Program-made: the position numbers and the translations under genes
Source of the DNA: Apostichopus japonicus
Taxonomy: Eukaryota > Echinodermata > Holothuroidea > Aspidochirotida > Stichopodidae
DNA: 64,000 nucleotides
NCBI RefSeq assembly: GCF_037975245.1
Contig: NC_092571.1
Span: 13,759,417 to 13,823,416, forward strand
Direction: 5' to 3'
Shown here: piece after piece, positions 44,524 through 56,283 of the stretch
Numbering within the stretch: the stretch's first letter is position 1
Layout of the letters: the number at the start of each line of letters is the position of its first letter
Notes under the pieces: model-generated
What the model saw: only the letters and a program-made list of their open reading frames with translations
Databases searched by the model: none
What the model was told of the DNA's origin: nothing

Positions 44524-47500
44524 ATGCTCTAATGCCGTAATGGTATTTCCATACTGTGCGTATGGAAATGATTTTCAGCTAGCATGGATTTCTTTAGTGA
44601 ACATTTTGATGAGATAAAGGAGTATAAGAGATGACAGTCATTGCGGATCATTTTTAGGGGCGAATATTCGCCGTCCAATTGTTTTTACTTTTTTTACCAC
44701 CTATACTTTTCTATTCATTTTACGCGACTAAGAACCTTGGCGGCTGAGGGACTAGTGTATTCAGCCACCGTCCCAGACGATATGTCTGAGACGAGAAAAA
44801 CACATTCCATACTTGTTTTACGTTTTCGGGAGATTACCCCAGCACCAAGATGTTACCATGCGATGGAAGCATTGCCAAAGACCTTTATATTCGATTCTTA
44901 TAGATTTATACATAAAAAGCATTGCAAGTGCCCTCGATTTTTACATTGTGAACTTTTTAAATAAGGTCTATGAAACTGAAATGTCGCCTCACTCACATTC
45001 AAGAGAAAGTTATCTCTTGTTTCTAAATGACAAGCTGTTGTCTTTGAGCTCCTGCATGTGAAATGATGCTTGTATTTTGACATTAAAATAACGTCCTTTG
45101 TGCTTTTCTTTCAAAGTTAATTAAAGATAGTTTCCACGTACCCAAAACAAGTACCTAATATTTGTGAACGATATGTAACACGCTCTCCTTACCATTGGAC
45201 AATCTTACTATAATATATTTTTAATACCCCACAGTTACTTATGGGATGAAGATGTAATGAACAAATTCGACGGCATGTTTCACAGTATCTATTAAATATC
45301 TTTGAATAAAAGGATCTATATTATTTCTTGCTTCATCGAGTTATACGACTTATTGTATCTTGTGTGAAACATGGAATGTTAACCCCTCCTATATTTCCTA
45401 CTTTAACCAACCTTCTATCTTCCATTTCGTTCATTTGATCGTTTTTACCATCTTAAAAGAATAATAATTATGTCTTAACGTCCCTAACTTTTAAACATTA
45501 TTGTTATTTAACAAAAGTCACGTCTTCCAACATTCCTACTCTTTTACAACAATCATATTCTCAAAGTTGGTCAGCCAGTTGAATTGGCCCTCTCATGTAT
45601 TAATAATATCACTTTCTACCCCAACATAATCTCTCAAGAAAAGCTGCTGCCTCACAAAGATGGTTTCATTGCATGTTCCCGTGTTCCTCGTAAGCGATAT
45701 CAAACTATTAATTGGGGCGAATTTTTTTTTAAGGAAATGGATTGCCCTTTGGTCGATGCCTCCCATGTAGGCTGTGGGTATGTTGGCAGCATCCTTATGG
45801 AAAATTGTGCAATCTGAGGAATTTGTAAACTATAAATTAGGTTTAATATTAAGTCTAAGCGCAACTGTGCTACTTTTAAATGTTGATGTTAGGTTAAAAT
45901 GAGGGAAGTGGTGAACACCCCCACTTATGAATCAGCTGCTGTGATAACAATATCCACTGAGATCGACATAGAACTTAAATTAGAGCAAGTCTTCTACAGT
46001 TCTTGACTCTTAAGTAAGCTCACCGATGTCATCTTGCCGATCCCGAAGAAAGATCATGAATGCTTCAACGAGGACAAAAAAAGAAAGAAATATAATTAAT
46101 AGATCGAGAAGCAGTAACATGATTAAAGTTCTTCGAGATCGCTTATCAATCAGTACGAAGTGCTTGTTTATCTCACCCGTTACATTTCTTTGAATACAAA
46201 ATATGTGACACTGTAACACCAACATGAATACATTTAAAGCCTATTCATTACGCCTTTATTGAACATGCTTTGATCATGTTCATGAGGTGTTTGCGTGTGA
46301 GTTGCCCTCGCTCTCTACTTTGAATAAATGATATATGTATTTAAATGATTAGACTTTATATTATTACCTATATTGTTACCTATATTGTTCTAATATGGTG
46401 TAAATATTGTGATACAAAAGACAGTTCGTAGAACCTAAGCCAACCATTTCAAGTGAATTAGATGTATTTCTTTCCAACTCTCTCAGTCCGCTGAATGTAT
46501 AAGCGTCATTAGGCTGGGAAATAGACAAACCACAAATCACAGAGACTGCTGTGTAATTTTAATAGAGACATACAAAATATTAAAGACCAGAAAAGTAAGA
46601 TAGAGATGAGTAGGATGTAACGGAGACTCACGTTTGAAGCATTTAATATTAGCGTAGCCAGGCGATGGCGTTTGGGCCGGAGGGGTTGGTGAGCCTGTAG
46701 GCGGACCGTATATTGTGTGTCAACGTGGGGATGTATGTCGTCGTGGCTGTGCGTGTCATGTAAAAAAAAGAGAACATAATATTATACATATTCTTCTGAT
46801 TACACATGTGTTGGTTGACTGTAGACTACCTAGATGTACACCCTCATATAGTATTACAGTCATTATATTTATTACTCTCTTTTTACTCTACTTCAGTGGA
46901 AGAAATAAAGTGCGTAGAATTGTGAAGAAACGTTCGTTCTTTTCTTTTCGCGATAAATTCACCAAAATTGCTGTGTATTTCAGTTCAATGAAATCATTAA
47001 TAACAAAACAAAAGCAAGTAGGATGCTTGATATTTGTGCTTTAATCTGTCACGGTTTTGTAGTCTGACTTTTTTCCTGAAGATCCTCTTACTGAGATTTG
47101 AAGTTTATCTTATCTGTCAACCACCGTAAGTTAACTGATATTTAAAGTAGATTCTTAAACCGTAGCTATTCCAGGTAAAACGACGCGTTTTGGTTAGCAA
47201 AGAGTGAAATGCTAGGGCGGATATCAGAGGACACTTACGGCGAGTAACCTGTACACCTTACCAATGAGAAGATTGTCTTTGTTATAACTTCAATAAAATG
47301 AGTGTTGAAGGTACCACGAGGTTAGTTCATGAGAGGTCCGCGAAGTGCCCGATGAAATATGAACCTAGAGTCAAGGGAATCGGTGATACGGAGAATTGAT
47401 ATAAGATGAGTTCTACCGCTGGTAGTTGGGTCATGCTTTTGAAAGTTGATCCTGCTTTCTATAGCATATCTGTAAATAATGCGCCTACCGCATAGTGATC

Positions 47501-49360
47501 ACCTGTATAATTCATTTAACTAATTTAAACACCATTATGAAACAATGCATATAGATTGACAAATACTAAGCAATCTATCCAGACCGCAATACGCTACATG
47601 AATTTCAATCACAAATAAAAAACAATATAATAAAAGCAAAACCCAAATAACTAATTATGAACGCAAACACCGATAAAACATAAAATAATGAATTTTACTT
47701 GGTTACAGCGTAAACTAGTTCTCTAAAACACGACATCACATTGCCCCAAACACCAGTAGGAAGAGATCCACAACCTCTTAAACACCTATAATATATCTTG
47801 AGTCAATAAAAAAAAACTAATATCACAAAATCAGAAAGCACTCAAAAGGATATGTACAAAACCGAGGAGAGAAGTAACGGCACATCTGGAATCGTAAAGA
47901 ATACTCATTCTGTCCTACGGAATAATCAATAATTTGACCTTAACGGCTAGCCAGACGATACCAAGAAAGGTCTCTTAAAGCAAAATATGATCAGAAATGA
48001 TGATAAAAGAAACACATTGAACACCAAACGATTGTCTATAGAGTCTAGCACAAATACTAAAAATGATATTTCCAGAACCACAGAGACGTTTACAAACCCT
48101 TAACTATAATATACATAACGACGGAAAATACTTGTAATTGTCAAATGTCAGTATTCTACCATAAGGATCGGTTTGTAAAGGTATATTATATAATAAATGT
48201 TATCATTTTCTCTTCTCTGATTATCTTGTCGTATGATACACTTAATTTTGAAATGGTGGTTGCCATTCATTTTCATTTAACAATTTAAATATTCGTTCAG
48301 CATAGTTATAGTTTTGTCTTTTATATTCGATTCAATGATTAAAAAGTCAGGTGAATATTCATTGTTTCTTATTCGAATAATGTTTGATCAAGTGTAGAAT
48401 AAATGAAGGAAGTGATTTCATTTCTTGATCGAAACAGTTTTGGGTAACTTATTTTCGTAGGAAAGGTAATATAGACACCTAATCTGCTTCCTGGTTTTAC
48501 TTTCATAATTCAGAGCATACTCATTTTAAATATATTGATTTTTTTTTTTTAACGAAGATGACACATAATCACATTTGGTGTCATTAATACTTTCACTTAA
48601 CCAGGAAATAATATACTAATAACTATAAAGCAGTTTAATTTTACTTTCCCATCCGTTGATGAATGATCAATATACTCTTGTTGTTTGTTAGAGTACATGA
48701 CGCTGACGTTCATTAACATGCTGTTACCTGATTTCTTCATCAAGCAAATCGAAAGTCCATTAAACATGACATTATTTCTTGTGAATCACTGTTACTTCAG
48801 AGAGGTGTCTACAATACACCCTTTGTTCAATTAAATCAGTAAAACAATATTTTGAAACTTCTTGACGCCTGTTTCTCACTTTCAGCTAACGCAGCTGTTT
48901 GGGCTAACCAAAGGTAATAACAAGATCCAAACATACACGTATTATTTGATACTACTTTACAGATTTTAAATCAGTATGTGAAGAATATTCGGTTTGATTG
49001 GTTTGATTGACGCCTGTTTCTCACTCTGAGCTTACGCAGCAGTTTGGGCTGATCAAAGGCACTACATACCTGTGGCGTAGCTAGGGGGTCAAGGGGGGCG
49101 CTGGAATGGGAGAATGAGAGTAAAAAAAGTAAAGCACTTTTAAGGAAAACATGATGTTTGTCGTCAGGCATGAATTTTTCCAGTTATAAAATCTGAACTG
49201 AATGTAGTTGTTTTTATTAGCAAATTTATAGATTGTGATTTCTTTTCAGTCCATTTCGACCGTTTTCTCTTCTTTTTTTTTTTAAATTGTATTCTGTAAT
49301 GACTACATGTCACGTAAATTTCGGGTATTCAGTATACAGTTCCAAGGCAGTAGATTTCGA
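44524..49360. other. Long duplicated noncoding tail of unit 2
   Basis: Matches 21.48-25.95 kb with many small indels. Extra text at about 46,790-47,130 and 48,060-48,180 is absent from copy A. Only the hydrophobic frame at 46,010-46,225 (listed separately) looks potentially coding. Confidence 0.5.
46010..46225 (-). CDS. Candidate membrane-spanning exon or small ORF, copy B
   Basis: Counterpart of 23,043-23,318. The core reads RRTLIMLLLLDLLIIFLSFF then a VEAFMIFLRDR tail, preserving hydrophobicity and the E-A-F-I-F-L-R-D end in spite of about a dozen changes. The tail is shorter, because TAC in copy A is TAA here, directly after the possible g|gtgagc donor; if that donor is used the stop would be intronic. 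The upstream acceptor candidate (ttgtattcaaag|a) has a better pyrimidine tract than in copy A. Low confidence. Confidence 0.3.
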   Translation of the reverse strand: MLVLQCHIFCIQRNVTGEINKHFVLIDKRSRRTLIMLLLLDLLIIFLSFFVLVEAFMIFLRDRQDDIGELT

Positions 49361-49369
49361 AAGGTGGAA

Positions 49370-49560
49370 ATATCATAGGCGTAGGAGCACAATTTGATTT
49401 AGGGGGGGGGGGGGCTGTAACGTCTTGCCCGAAATAAATAACCAACATTTTTTCGCGCGCTTTGCGCGACATTTTGTTTTCTTCCAGTATGTGGGGCGCA
49501 ATTTTCTACTGTTGTACTCGGGCGCCAAAACCTCTAGCTACGCCACTGCTATATACACGT
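49370..49560 (-). repeat. Poly-G interspersed repeat, second copy
   Basis: On the minus strand it contains 'cgggcaagacgttacagc' followed by a C run, as at 540-585. It is bounded by 'ataggcgtagg' and 'agctacgccactgc', which are loosely inverted. Confidence 0.55.
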
Positions 49561-50149
49561 ATCATTTCATACGGGTTCACTGTTGATACGTACAATCTAC
49601 CTTTTAGTAATGTTTCATCTGGTACAACAGTCTTCGAGGACCTTACATATAGAAATGCTGTAAGTCAAGACACGATTGTATGTTTTGAAAATCCTATTAC
49701 CAACGTTCACAAGGTGATAATCACATCCAAGCCCCTGATTTGAAATACGTTTATTCTAGATAGGCGTATTGATGACAGTTCCATGTGTACTCAATATTAT
49801 AAAATTCACTTAAATGATTGCTTATTAGTGGCCCCCAATAGATCCCGCAACAACATAGGACTCTTTCCATTATAGAACTTTTCCTTAACTTCATAAAATA
49901 AACGATATATATATATATATATTTCAGTTCAACATATATCCAACTGTTTTTAAGCTGTGCGTTAACGTTCCCACAGACATATTCTGCAATTTTTACAGTT
50001 AAGTGCTTCTGCAGATACGAAGGAAAAGCCCAAGTTTTATTACTCTGCTTGGTAGCACTAACTATTGAATCCATGATTCATCAGTAAATTTTCGGGCAGA
50101 TACGTCACCGATACGATATAATTCCGTATTGTCAGCTCAAATCGAAGTA
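49561..50149. other. Unit 2-specific DNA
   Basis: No counterpart elsewhere in the window. A short TA repeat is at 49,904-49,921. A 93-codon plus-strand frame (49,462-49,743) begins inside the preceding repeat and has no recognised domain, so it is not called. Confidence 0.4.
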
Positions 50150-51750
50150 CTTAATAATATTTAATATATGACAGTGAAATCAAATGGAAAGAGAAAGTCA
50201 CATCATCCCACAACCCGAAAACAATATTTTCATCTGATAGTTGCTTCATCTTGACAAGAAAAATCCATTTAGTGCCTTCGTGAAACGTTATCAGGAACAT
50301 TTGGAAAAATAAACCAGGAAGACGGGAAGACTCCATATTGGATTATTCCAGTTTACAAGAATCTTCAAATGGTTTTATACGTTGTGCGTTAACTACCATG
50401 CCTTTCATAGCTTAAAGAGCTTCCCATCGTACACAAAAGTACAGACAGATATTTCTCCAGTGTGCACACTTCGGTGACATTCCACTCAAATGTAAGTACA
50501 TCTTTATGATATTTATATGAAGAAGAAATATTAGAGAAGGCAATGAATAGGTTGACCTGATAGTTGATCTATCTTCACTATAAAAATAACAATAAGTTCC
50601 CTTTGGAAATGACGCTAGCCGGAAAAATACGAGGAATAATATAGAAAATGTTAAATCACTACGTTGCAAGATTGCGTCTCAATAAATATTCGACTGCATT
50701 TAGGCTGTGCGTTAACGATGTTGCCGCAATTTTTTTTTTTACAATGGCCCTTTCCGTCAAAACATTAGCATTGAACTACCTAAATTCGTTTAATTATATT
50801 TTACGTACTATATAATATTAATATGGAAAGAAAAACTCATATCCTACAACCAAAGAAGAAACTGTTGATCTGATGGTTGATCATCCTTGACAATAAAAAT
50901 ATAAACATTTATCTGGCTAATGTCGTTAGCAGTAACAAATCGAAGAATAAACCAGAAAAATGGAAAATTTGTAAATTATAAAATCTTAGTTTAATTAGGA
51001 TTGAAAACAAATCGTGAACTTACGATGGATAATCTCCACGTGAGTGTCTCTCAGTACCAAACGGCACTAGCCAACCAGCCCATTCTTATCAAACAAAAAA
51101 TCAAACTCCATGTGAGTATTCTACTTGGAATGCATAACGCTTGAATCTATGATTAACATCCCAAAACAGCTGATTGTACGCAACACTACGATTAAAGTTG
51201 TCTCCGGTGTAAGTCATTCCCATGAGTTTCAACACGAAAGGAACACTTAATTGTACACAAAAGAACGAACAGATATGTAGCCGCTCTGTGATATCTCGGT
51301 GATGTTCAACTCACAATCTAAGTACTATATAATATGTATTTATTAAATATGTAGAAAGACCAGGCCACACAACAGAAAGACATGCGAATAACAATATATT
51401 GATCTCATAGTTGATCCATCTTGACATTATTAAAAAAATACAATATTCTCGAGAAAAAAGTGCATTTTCCTTTTAAAATAGTTTAGAAGGTGTAGGTTTG
51501 AAAGAAACAAGAAAAAATGATCATAATCACTGTGTGAGTGTTCTTCCCCGAGCATATAATCTTTGAATCTAAGATATATCTCCGAAAAAACAGCCGATTG
51601 TACGCAACACTACGATCAGATTTGTCTCCGGTGTAAGTAATCCCCATGAGTTTCAACACTAATCTAAGTACTATATAATGTTTTTTATGAAAATGAAACA
51701 TTTGTAAAGGGGAAGTGATATCTACAGCCAAACAACGTATTATTGATTTT
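50150..51750 (-). pseudogene. Cluster of decayed Ig-like receptor first exons
   Basis: At least four minus-strand fragments resemble the start of types 2/3. At 50,150-50,336 a signal-peptide-like start (MESSRLPGLFFQMF) leads to eroded text around 'gtcaagatgaagcaactatc' where intact genes encode the CQDGP motif. At 50,412-50,669 there is another hydrophobic start followed by scraps of the N-terminal and NFTE-like segments. Near 50,800-50,960 and 51,360-51,460 there are further CQDG-like pieces ('gtcaagatggatcaact' type). Three copies of 'ctccggtgtaagt' or similar correspond to the HTGDTS segment of the type 3 gene. All are full of stops. A LINE 3' scrap lies near 51,055-51,110. Confidence 0.6.
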
Positions 51751-51877
51751 TAGTTGCGTTAATAACAGAGAATTAATTATGTTGTCCCGTTTTCTAGTTG
51801 CAGTATAGGATTTAAAAAAAAAAACAAATCATGGAAGTAAGATAATCTCCGCTTCAAATCGTATCAAACATCATCGC

Positions 51878-52148
51878 ATTGTACTTTTTACGTGACCCGT
51901 CCTGTGGGAACCAAAACATCACGGCCAAACGGCACTGAGAATCAAACCGCCTCTCATAAACAGAACTCACAGCCCAAACAAGCCAGAAACAAAAGGCTTA
52001 CCACCTCCCACCCGAACATTCAAAGTGCTACAAACGGACGACCTGCCCGCAACGAAACAAACTGCCCTCCCCCCCCCCCGCAGCATACCAGCGCCCGTAG
52101 AAGGCAACCCAGATAAACGGCGAAAATCACCTGCAACCTGATTATCTT
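51878..52148 (-). mobile_element. LINE 3' fragment next to the nested SINEs
   Basis: On the minus strand it covers the end of LINE ORF2 and the 3' UTR, terminus 'cacgtaaaaagta'. The terminal T makes it match the SINE end (taaaaagta) even better than the other LINE copies do (taaaaagca). Confidence 0.75.
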
Positions 52149-52159
52149 CCGCATAAGGG

Positions 52160-52532
52160 TACTTTTTAAGAAAAAGTCGCTCAGGAAAGAAAACCAAACT
52201 ACCGAACGACTGATCCGCTCTCAACCCCAATCCCCTCGCTTCTCGGCCTTTTGGCTAAGATCATGTGTAGTATCTGTTCTCTTAGGGAATGGTGATACAC
52301 ACCTGACGATGATCACACAGTCACAGTCCCGATGCAAGGGGACTGGGGCTGAAAGCGGATCAGTCGTTTGGTAGTTTGGTTTTCGTGCCCAGGTTCTTTC
52401 CTGGGTGACTTTTTCTTAAAAAGTATCCCCTTGCATCGGGACTGTGACTGTGTGATCATCGTCGGGTGTGCATCACCATTCCCCTCGAAAGGGAACCGAA
52501 ACCAAACTACACATGATCTTGGCCAAAAGGCC
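52160..52532 (-). mobile_element. U2-headed SINE, minus copy, interrupted by a plus copy
   Basis: The two ends of one minus-strand SINE lie at 52,160-52,236 (3' half) and 52,425-52,532 (5' half with the U2-like head 'cttggccaaaaggcc'). Together they give almost the whole element, flanked by 'ccgcataagggta' (52,149-52,161 and 52,531-52,543), a 13-bp target-site duplication. Confidence 0.82.
52237..52424 (+). mobile_element. U2-headed SINE, plus copy inserted in the minus copy
   Basis: A complete copy from 'cgcttctcggccttttggct' to 'ttcttaaaaagt', with the cleanest U2 head in the window. 'atcccct' at 52,230-52,236 and 52,425-52,431 is a 7-bp duplication of host-SINE sequence. The body lacks part of the 'cctttcgagggg' hairpin. 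Confidence 0.85.
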
Positions 52533-52853
52533 GCATAAGGGTATAACTTTTCTAAAGCATTTGGCAGCCAGTGTGAAACTCACAATGTCATAAACTTTAT
52601 GATAGACTGAAAATATATGCATTCACATGTTCGGAAAGATAATTCGTCAATCATAGCATAATCATGAAAATTATTCTGGATAATGAACGCCAAAATACAT
52701 AAAATAGTATTAATCATCTATTCCTGTTAATAAGTGATACATATACACAAGGCATACTTTGAATGAACTTATATGTAGTTATCATAGTGTCATAGTATCA
52801 ATCTTAGTGGAACTATTTTTTACTGTAGATGTATAACGTATAACTGTGCTTAC

Positions 52854-52938
52854 CTGTAGACATATACGATGGCTATCACAGAGAGGACGAGTATTACGGC
52901 AATTACGATCATCACCAACGTCATTATTTTCTTCGTGT
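52854..52938 (-). CDS. Transmembrane exon (85 nt) of an Ig-like receptor
   Basis: On the minus strand an acceptor (tttctgcag|acacg) and a consensus donor (ctacag|gtaagc) bound 85 nt. Entered in phase 1, the phase at which every receptor cassette here ends, it reads DTKK, then a hydrophobic helix of about 23 residues (IMTLVMIVIAVILVLSVIA with IVYVY), and leaves in phase 2. There are no stops in that frame. Placement, length, phase and lysines before the helix fit a type I membrane receptor. In transcription order it follows the type 2 and type 1 exons of unit 3 and the C-domain exon at 55.97 kb. I found no counterpart in the other units. Which gene uses it needs transcript data. Confidence 0.65.
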
Positions 52939-53129
52939 CTGCAGAAATGACAGTAAGATGCAGTTTATTAATATTAGCAACCAAACTACGTAAGTCGATT
53001 AACTTCACCGCACTTGGGTGAATGTTCTTGTGAGTTCAACATGATGTACTAACTTTGTAAAATGTTATACATTCGGAAATTTGGCTTAGATACAAGATTT
53101 CGTCGAATTGATTCTTTCTTTTTGCACCA

Positions 53130-54140
53130 ATTAAAAATTGCCCAAACGAGGTACGTTTGTTTGCAGTGTGGAATGGAGGGTTATGTTTTTCGCGCCTGCC
53201 CCTCGTCGTATGTAGCAAAGGCGAAACGCGAGGAGCAGCCGGCAATGGGATATGCTCTACTTCCAGTTACAAAGGGTTTTAGACAGGGTAAAAAGGTGGA
53301 GGTCCCGGTGCACACTGTGTATCCCTTGTTGATACTGAACCCTTACCGAACCCCGCAGATCACCCTGCTGTCACTTGCTTCCCGTAACCCCTCCGACAGA
53401 CGATTCCACCAGTCTGTCGAACAGTGACTCGGTCTCTTTGAAATCGTGTCCTGGTTTGATGAGGTCGGGAGCCCTCTCTGAAGAGGTCGACTTCATGTGA
53501 TTACGTTGAGGAATTATGTAACAGAACCCGCGTAAAATGGTTGGAGTCCTCTTTATTGTCAATTTTTTTACTTCATTTGGTCTGGTAAAACAGAACTTTT
53601 TAAAAGGGTGGTTTTATATCAGTTTTTCGTCACTGGGGATTCGGGTGTGGTTTATTTCCCAGCAAACTATCAACTAAGGCAACTGTTCGTAGCAGTAGAA
53701 AATGAAGGTTTGCCATGTTCGTATTTTTGCAGTTTTTGGGGTGGCTTGCATGTGCGTCGTTGGGTTCCAAATATGTTACGGAACTCGGAACCACAACGTA
53801 GTATGCCATCTGATGTTATTGTTAGCATTATTGAAACATTGCGTTACCAATAGCTTTCTGTGGATTTGTCTCGGCCTTCTAATATTCAGAAGATCATATT
53901 AGAACAAGCTGTTTGACCGAGCTGTCCGCACAGAATCGTCATCCGACCGATGTATGGCGATCTGTTCATTCTAGGTTACATAATACAAGGCTTCTTCGGA
54001 CATTATTACCGGTGACCGATCATGGTCAGTAAGGCAGAGGTTTGTATTTTACTGGATTGATCCGTTGCTGATAGTTTAGTTACTGTGTGTAGGGTTTGGT
54101 GACGTTTTGGATTCCGCTTAGCGCATTACTTAAAAGCATC
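53130..54140 (+). pseudogene. Internally deleted LINE relic
   Basis: In order on the plus strand: an ORF1 zinc knuckle (VCLQCGMEGYVF then RACPSSYVAKAKREEQP) at about 53,150-53,250; downstream ORF1 text; an abrupt junction near 53,565 into the C-terminal part of ORF2 (RQLFVAVENEGLPCSYF, WGGLHVRRWVPNML); and a 3' end with 'gtgacgttttggattccgct' and 'ttacttaaaagcatcgg'. This is an older relative of the young LINE (FKQLFVAVTDPGLPCSYFV at 43.5 kb), with endonuclease and reverse-transcriptase core deleted. Confidence 0.7.
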
Positions 54141-55971
54141 GGCAAACAACAAATAGATGAAAGCTACAACCGACGATGTCTGGTTAAAGAAAATAAAAGA
54201 CATAAAAATGATTGCATTTTGAGAACCCCTTCAAAGAAAAATCTCTGTTTGTCCGATACAATTGTCAATCACTAAATTGATCATAAAAGGAAGATAAAAA
54301 CATCGTGTTTTTGTTTCGTTGTTTAACATTGTTTGACCTTGTAGTAATAAGAAACAATCATTGAATGAAGTAATTTCCTCCTCGAATCAAAACAAACTAT
54401 TCAACTTGTTTGCCTGTATGTAGGAAAAACAGAGATATTAGAAAAGAGAATTACACTTCTGGGTTTTACTTTCACAATGGAAAGCATAACAAGCTCCAAG
54501 ACGTTGGAATTACATTTCTCACGAATGGCATTAATAAAGATTCTTTAAGAAAAGTAAAGTGGATTAACTTGTGTTTAAATGCTTTTAGAAGTTATGAAAA
54601 TGAATCCTTTCTAATCGATACACTACACTTTTGAAAACTTTCTTTGGATTTTTGTTGAACCTTACTGTGTTCAATAAGAATATTAATGTGGTGATTGTAA
54701 TTCATTGATCGATTAGCATTAAACTTACTTTCGTGAACAATTTTACTATTTGTAGGAAAACAGCTATAGCAATAATTTTACTTTATAGTTTTGTTACTAT
54801 AATATGGTAAAAATTGCTTACTTACTTCAAACGAATGAAAAATCAGCATATAAAACGTCCGCATACCGTCCGAAATAAGTGTTTTGAGTGAAAATGAGAT
54901 ACAACATCTTATTTCTTTTAAATAGTACTCGCACTTTTTCAAACAACTTAAGTATTGTTTACACCAAATCACTTTTCCTGAATTTCCCTTCGATTGGAAA
55001 GGTAGCTTGTGTGAGCTAGATAAAGGTTTCATTTGATTCTCGTTTTAAGCGGAACTAAACCAATATAACTAAATGAGGTTATTTCTGTTTGTAGAACATC
55101 AAAAATCATGGATCTCTCTGTCTAAATCACGTCAAAATAATATTTAAAAAAATATGACTTGTTAGGATAGATACAAATTAAACCCTGTCTGTTCTTTTTC
55201 TGATGATCCTATTGTTAGCTAGATTAACGAGATAGTAGACTAAAATTTTGATGATCTTCCATGCAAGATTAGAGCGTGTTGCATAGTTACATAATGATAA
55301 GGTCACATGAGATGTAGTTTCCTAATACTGCATTGCTAAAGAAACTGTTAGATGTGCTGCAGTGATAGTGCTTGAGATGACAGTGCCATGGATTCAGTTG
55401 TATGTATTTTGGATTATAAACTTCCAACACAAATACTGACATTAAACAAAACGTAATATACAGCTTCCTTTAGTCAATGGTTGTGACAAAAGCACCAAAC
55501 AGTTTAGTCTATGATGTTTCCATATTATTTGTTACCTATATTTTAATTATTTTGAGAGTAGTAGATCCCTTTAAAGCTGTGGTGAATCTTACTTGCATCT
55601 TCCCTCGTCCATCTCACAACAAACCCATGAGATCATTACGTATCCCCCCCCCCCCTCTCAGGAACTGTTAGGTCACAACCACGTTTTTCATTTCACGTCA
55701 TGAGAATTACCATCAAGCTTTAAGTATTCTAAAAGTTTGTCAAGAGTATCTTCTATGCAGGCTCATATTTTAAATCCAACTAAGAATCCTAGGATGCCGT
55801 CTTTCATTACAATTTTTGGGTACGCAATGACACCATACTGAAAAAATAATTCTCCAGATTATGCAATTTGTAACATGGGAATACCAATAATTTGCTTAGG
55901 TTTTGTTCCCCTAAACTTTCACAGTATGTAATACCTATACGTTGTACGTGTTTCTGTAAGTAATGACTAAC
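54141..55971. other. Noncoding DNA at the start of unit 3
   Basis: 54.22-54.77 kb matches 26.45-26.95 kb, and 55.33-55.83 kb matches 4.40-4.86 kb. Frames at 54,410-54,634 and 54,778-55,032 are not preserved in the other copies. A C run is at 55,646-55,656. Confidence 0.5.
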
Positions 55972-56283
55972 CTTGATCGGTTCTAGAGATGTTAAATTCA
56001 CATCTGTCAGTATACTGTGATGTAGAAAGGGACTCCAACGGTTCCTGAGTAGCGATGCATCCAATGGTTGAGTTCTGATCACAAGAAGTAACGTACACTG
56101 AAAGCTTTTTGGTTCCGTTATTATCCGTGTAACGTTTCTGATAATCACAGCCACCGGGTTTGATTACTTCCAGATTTATCGGTGGATACGCGTCTGTTAT
56201 TGAACATGATAGGACGACGTGGTATGATGCAGATGGAGATGAGGAGGGGCCTTCACAAACAAGAGGTGAAGGAGGCTGGTAGA
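55972..56283 (-). CDS. Stand-alone Ig C-like domain exon, unit 3
   Basis: On the minus strand the second domain of a type 1 receptor is open from VYQPPSPLVCEGP through ITDAYPPINLEVIKPGGCDY, TSCDQNSTIGCIATQE and YTDRCEFNISRTDQ. It ends at a phase-1 donor (caag|gttagt). At the 5' side, 'aaattctttacag|tc' gives a phase-1 acceptor exactly at the domain start, so the 312-nt segment can be a phase 1-1 exon. The V-domain text just upstream has a one-base deletion, so the segment cannot serve as the old combined V-C exon. It may be a surviving single-domain exon or simply the last open piece of a pseudogene; the counterparts at 4.9 and 27.2 kb are clearly dead. Confidence 0.5.

Larger units (their letters stand above)
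30030..49330. repeat. Segmental duplication, copy B
   Basis: Counterpart of 9,060-25,950, longer mainly because of later insertions: a LINE fragment at 38,153-38,432, a U2-headed SINE at 38,721-38,908, a CR1/L2-like LINE at 40,525-41,675 and a Tx1/L1-like LINE at 42,809-44,509. Gene order and strand are unchanged. Confidence 0.9.

Noticed and set aside
52237-52280. A true U2 snRNA gene
   Set aside because: Only the first ~44 nt match U2. The Sm-binding site and the 3' stem-loops are absent, several copies have target-site duplications, and copies are on both strands and nested, all of which fit a SINE.
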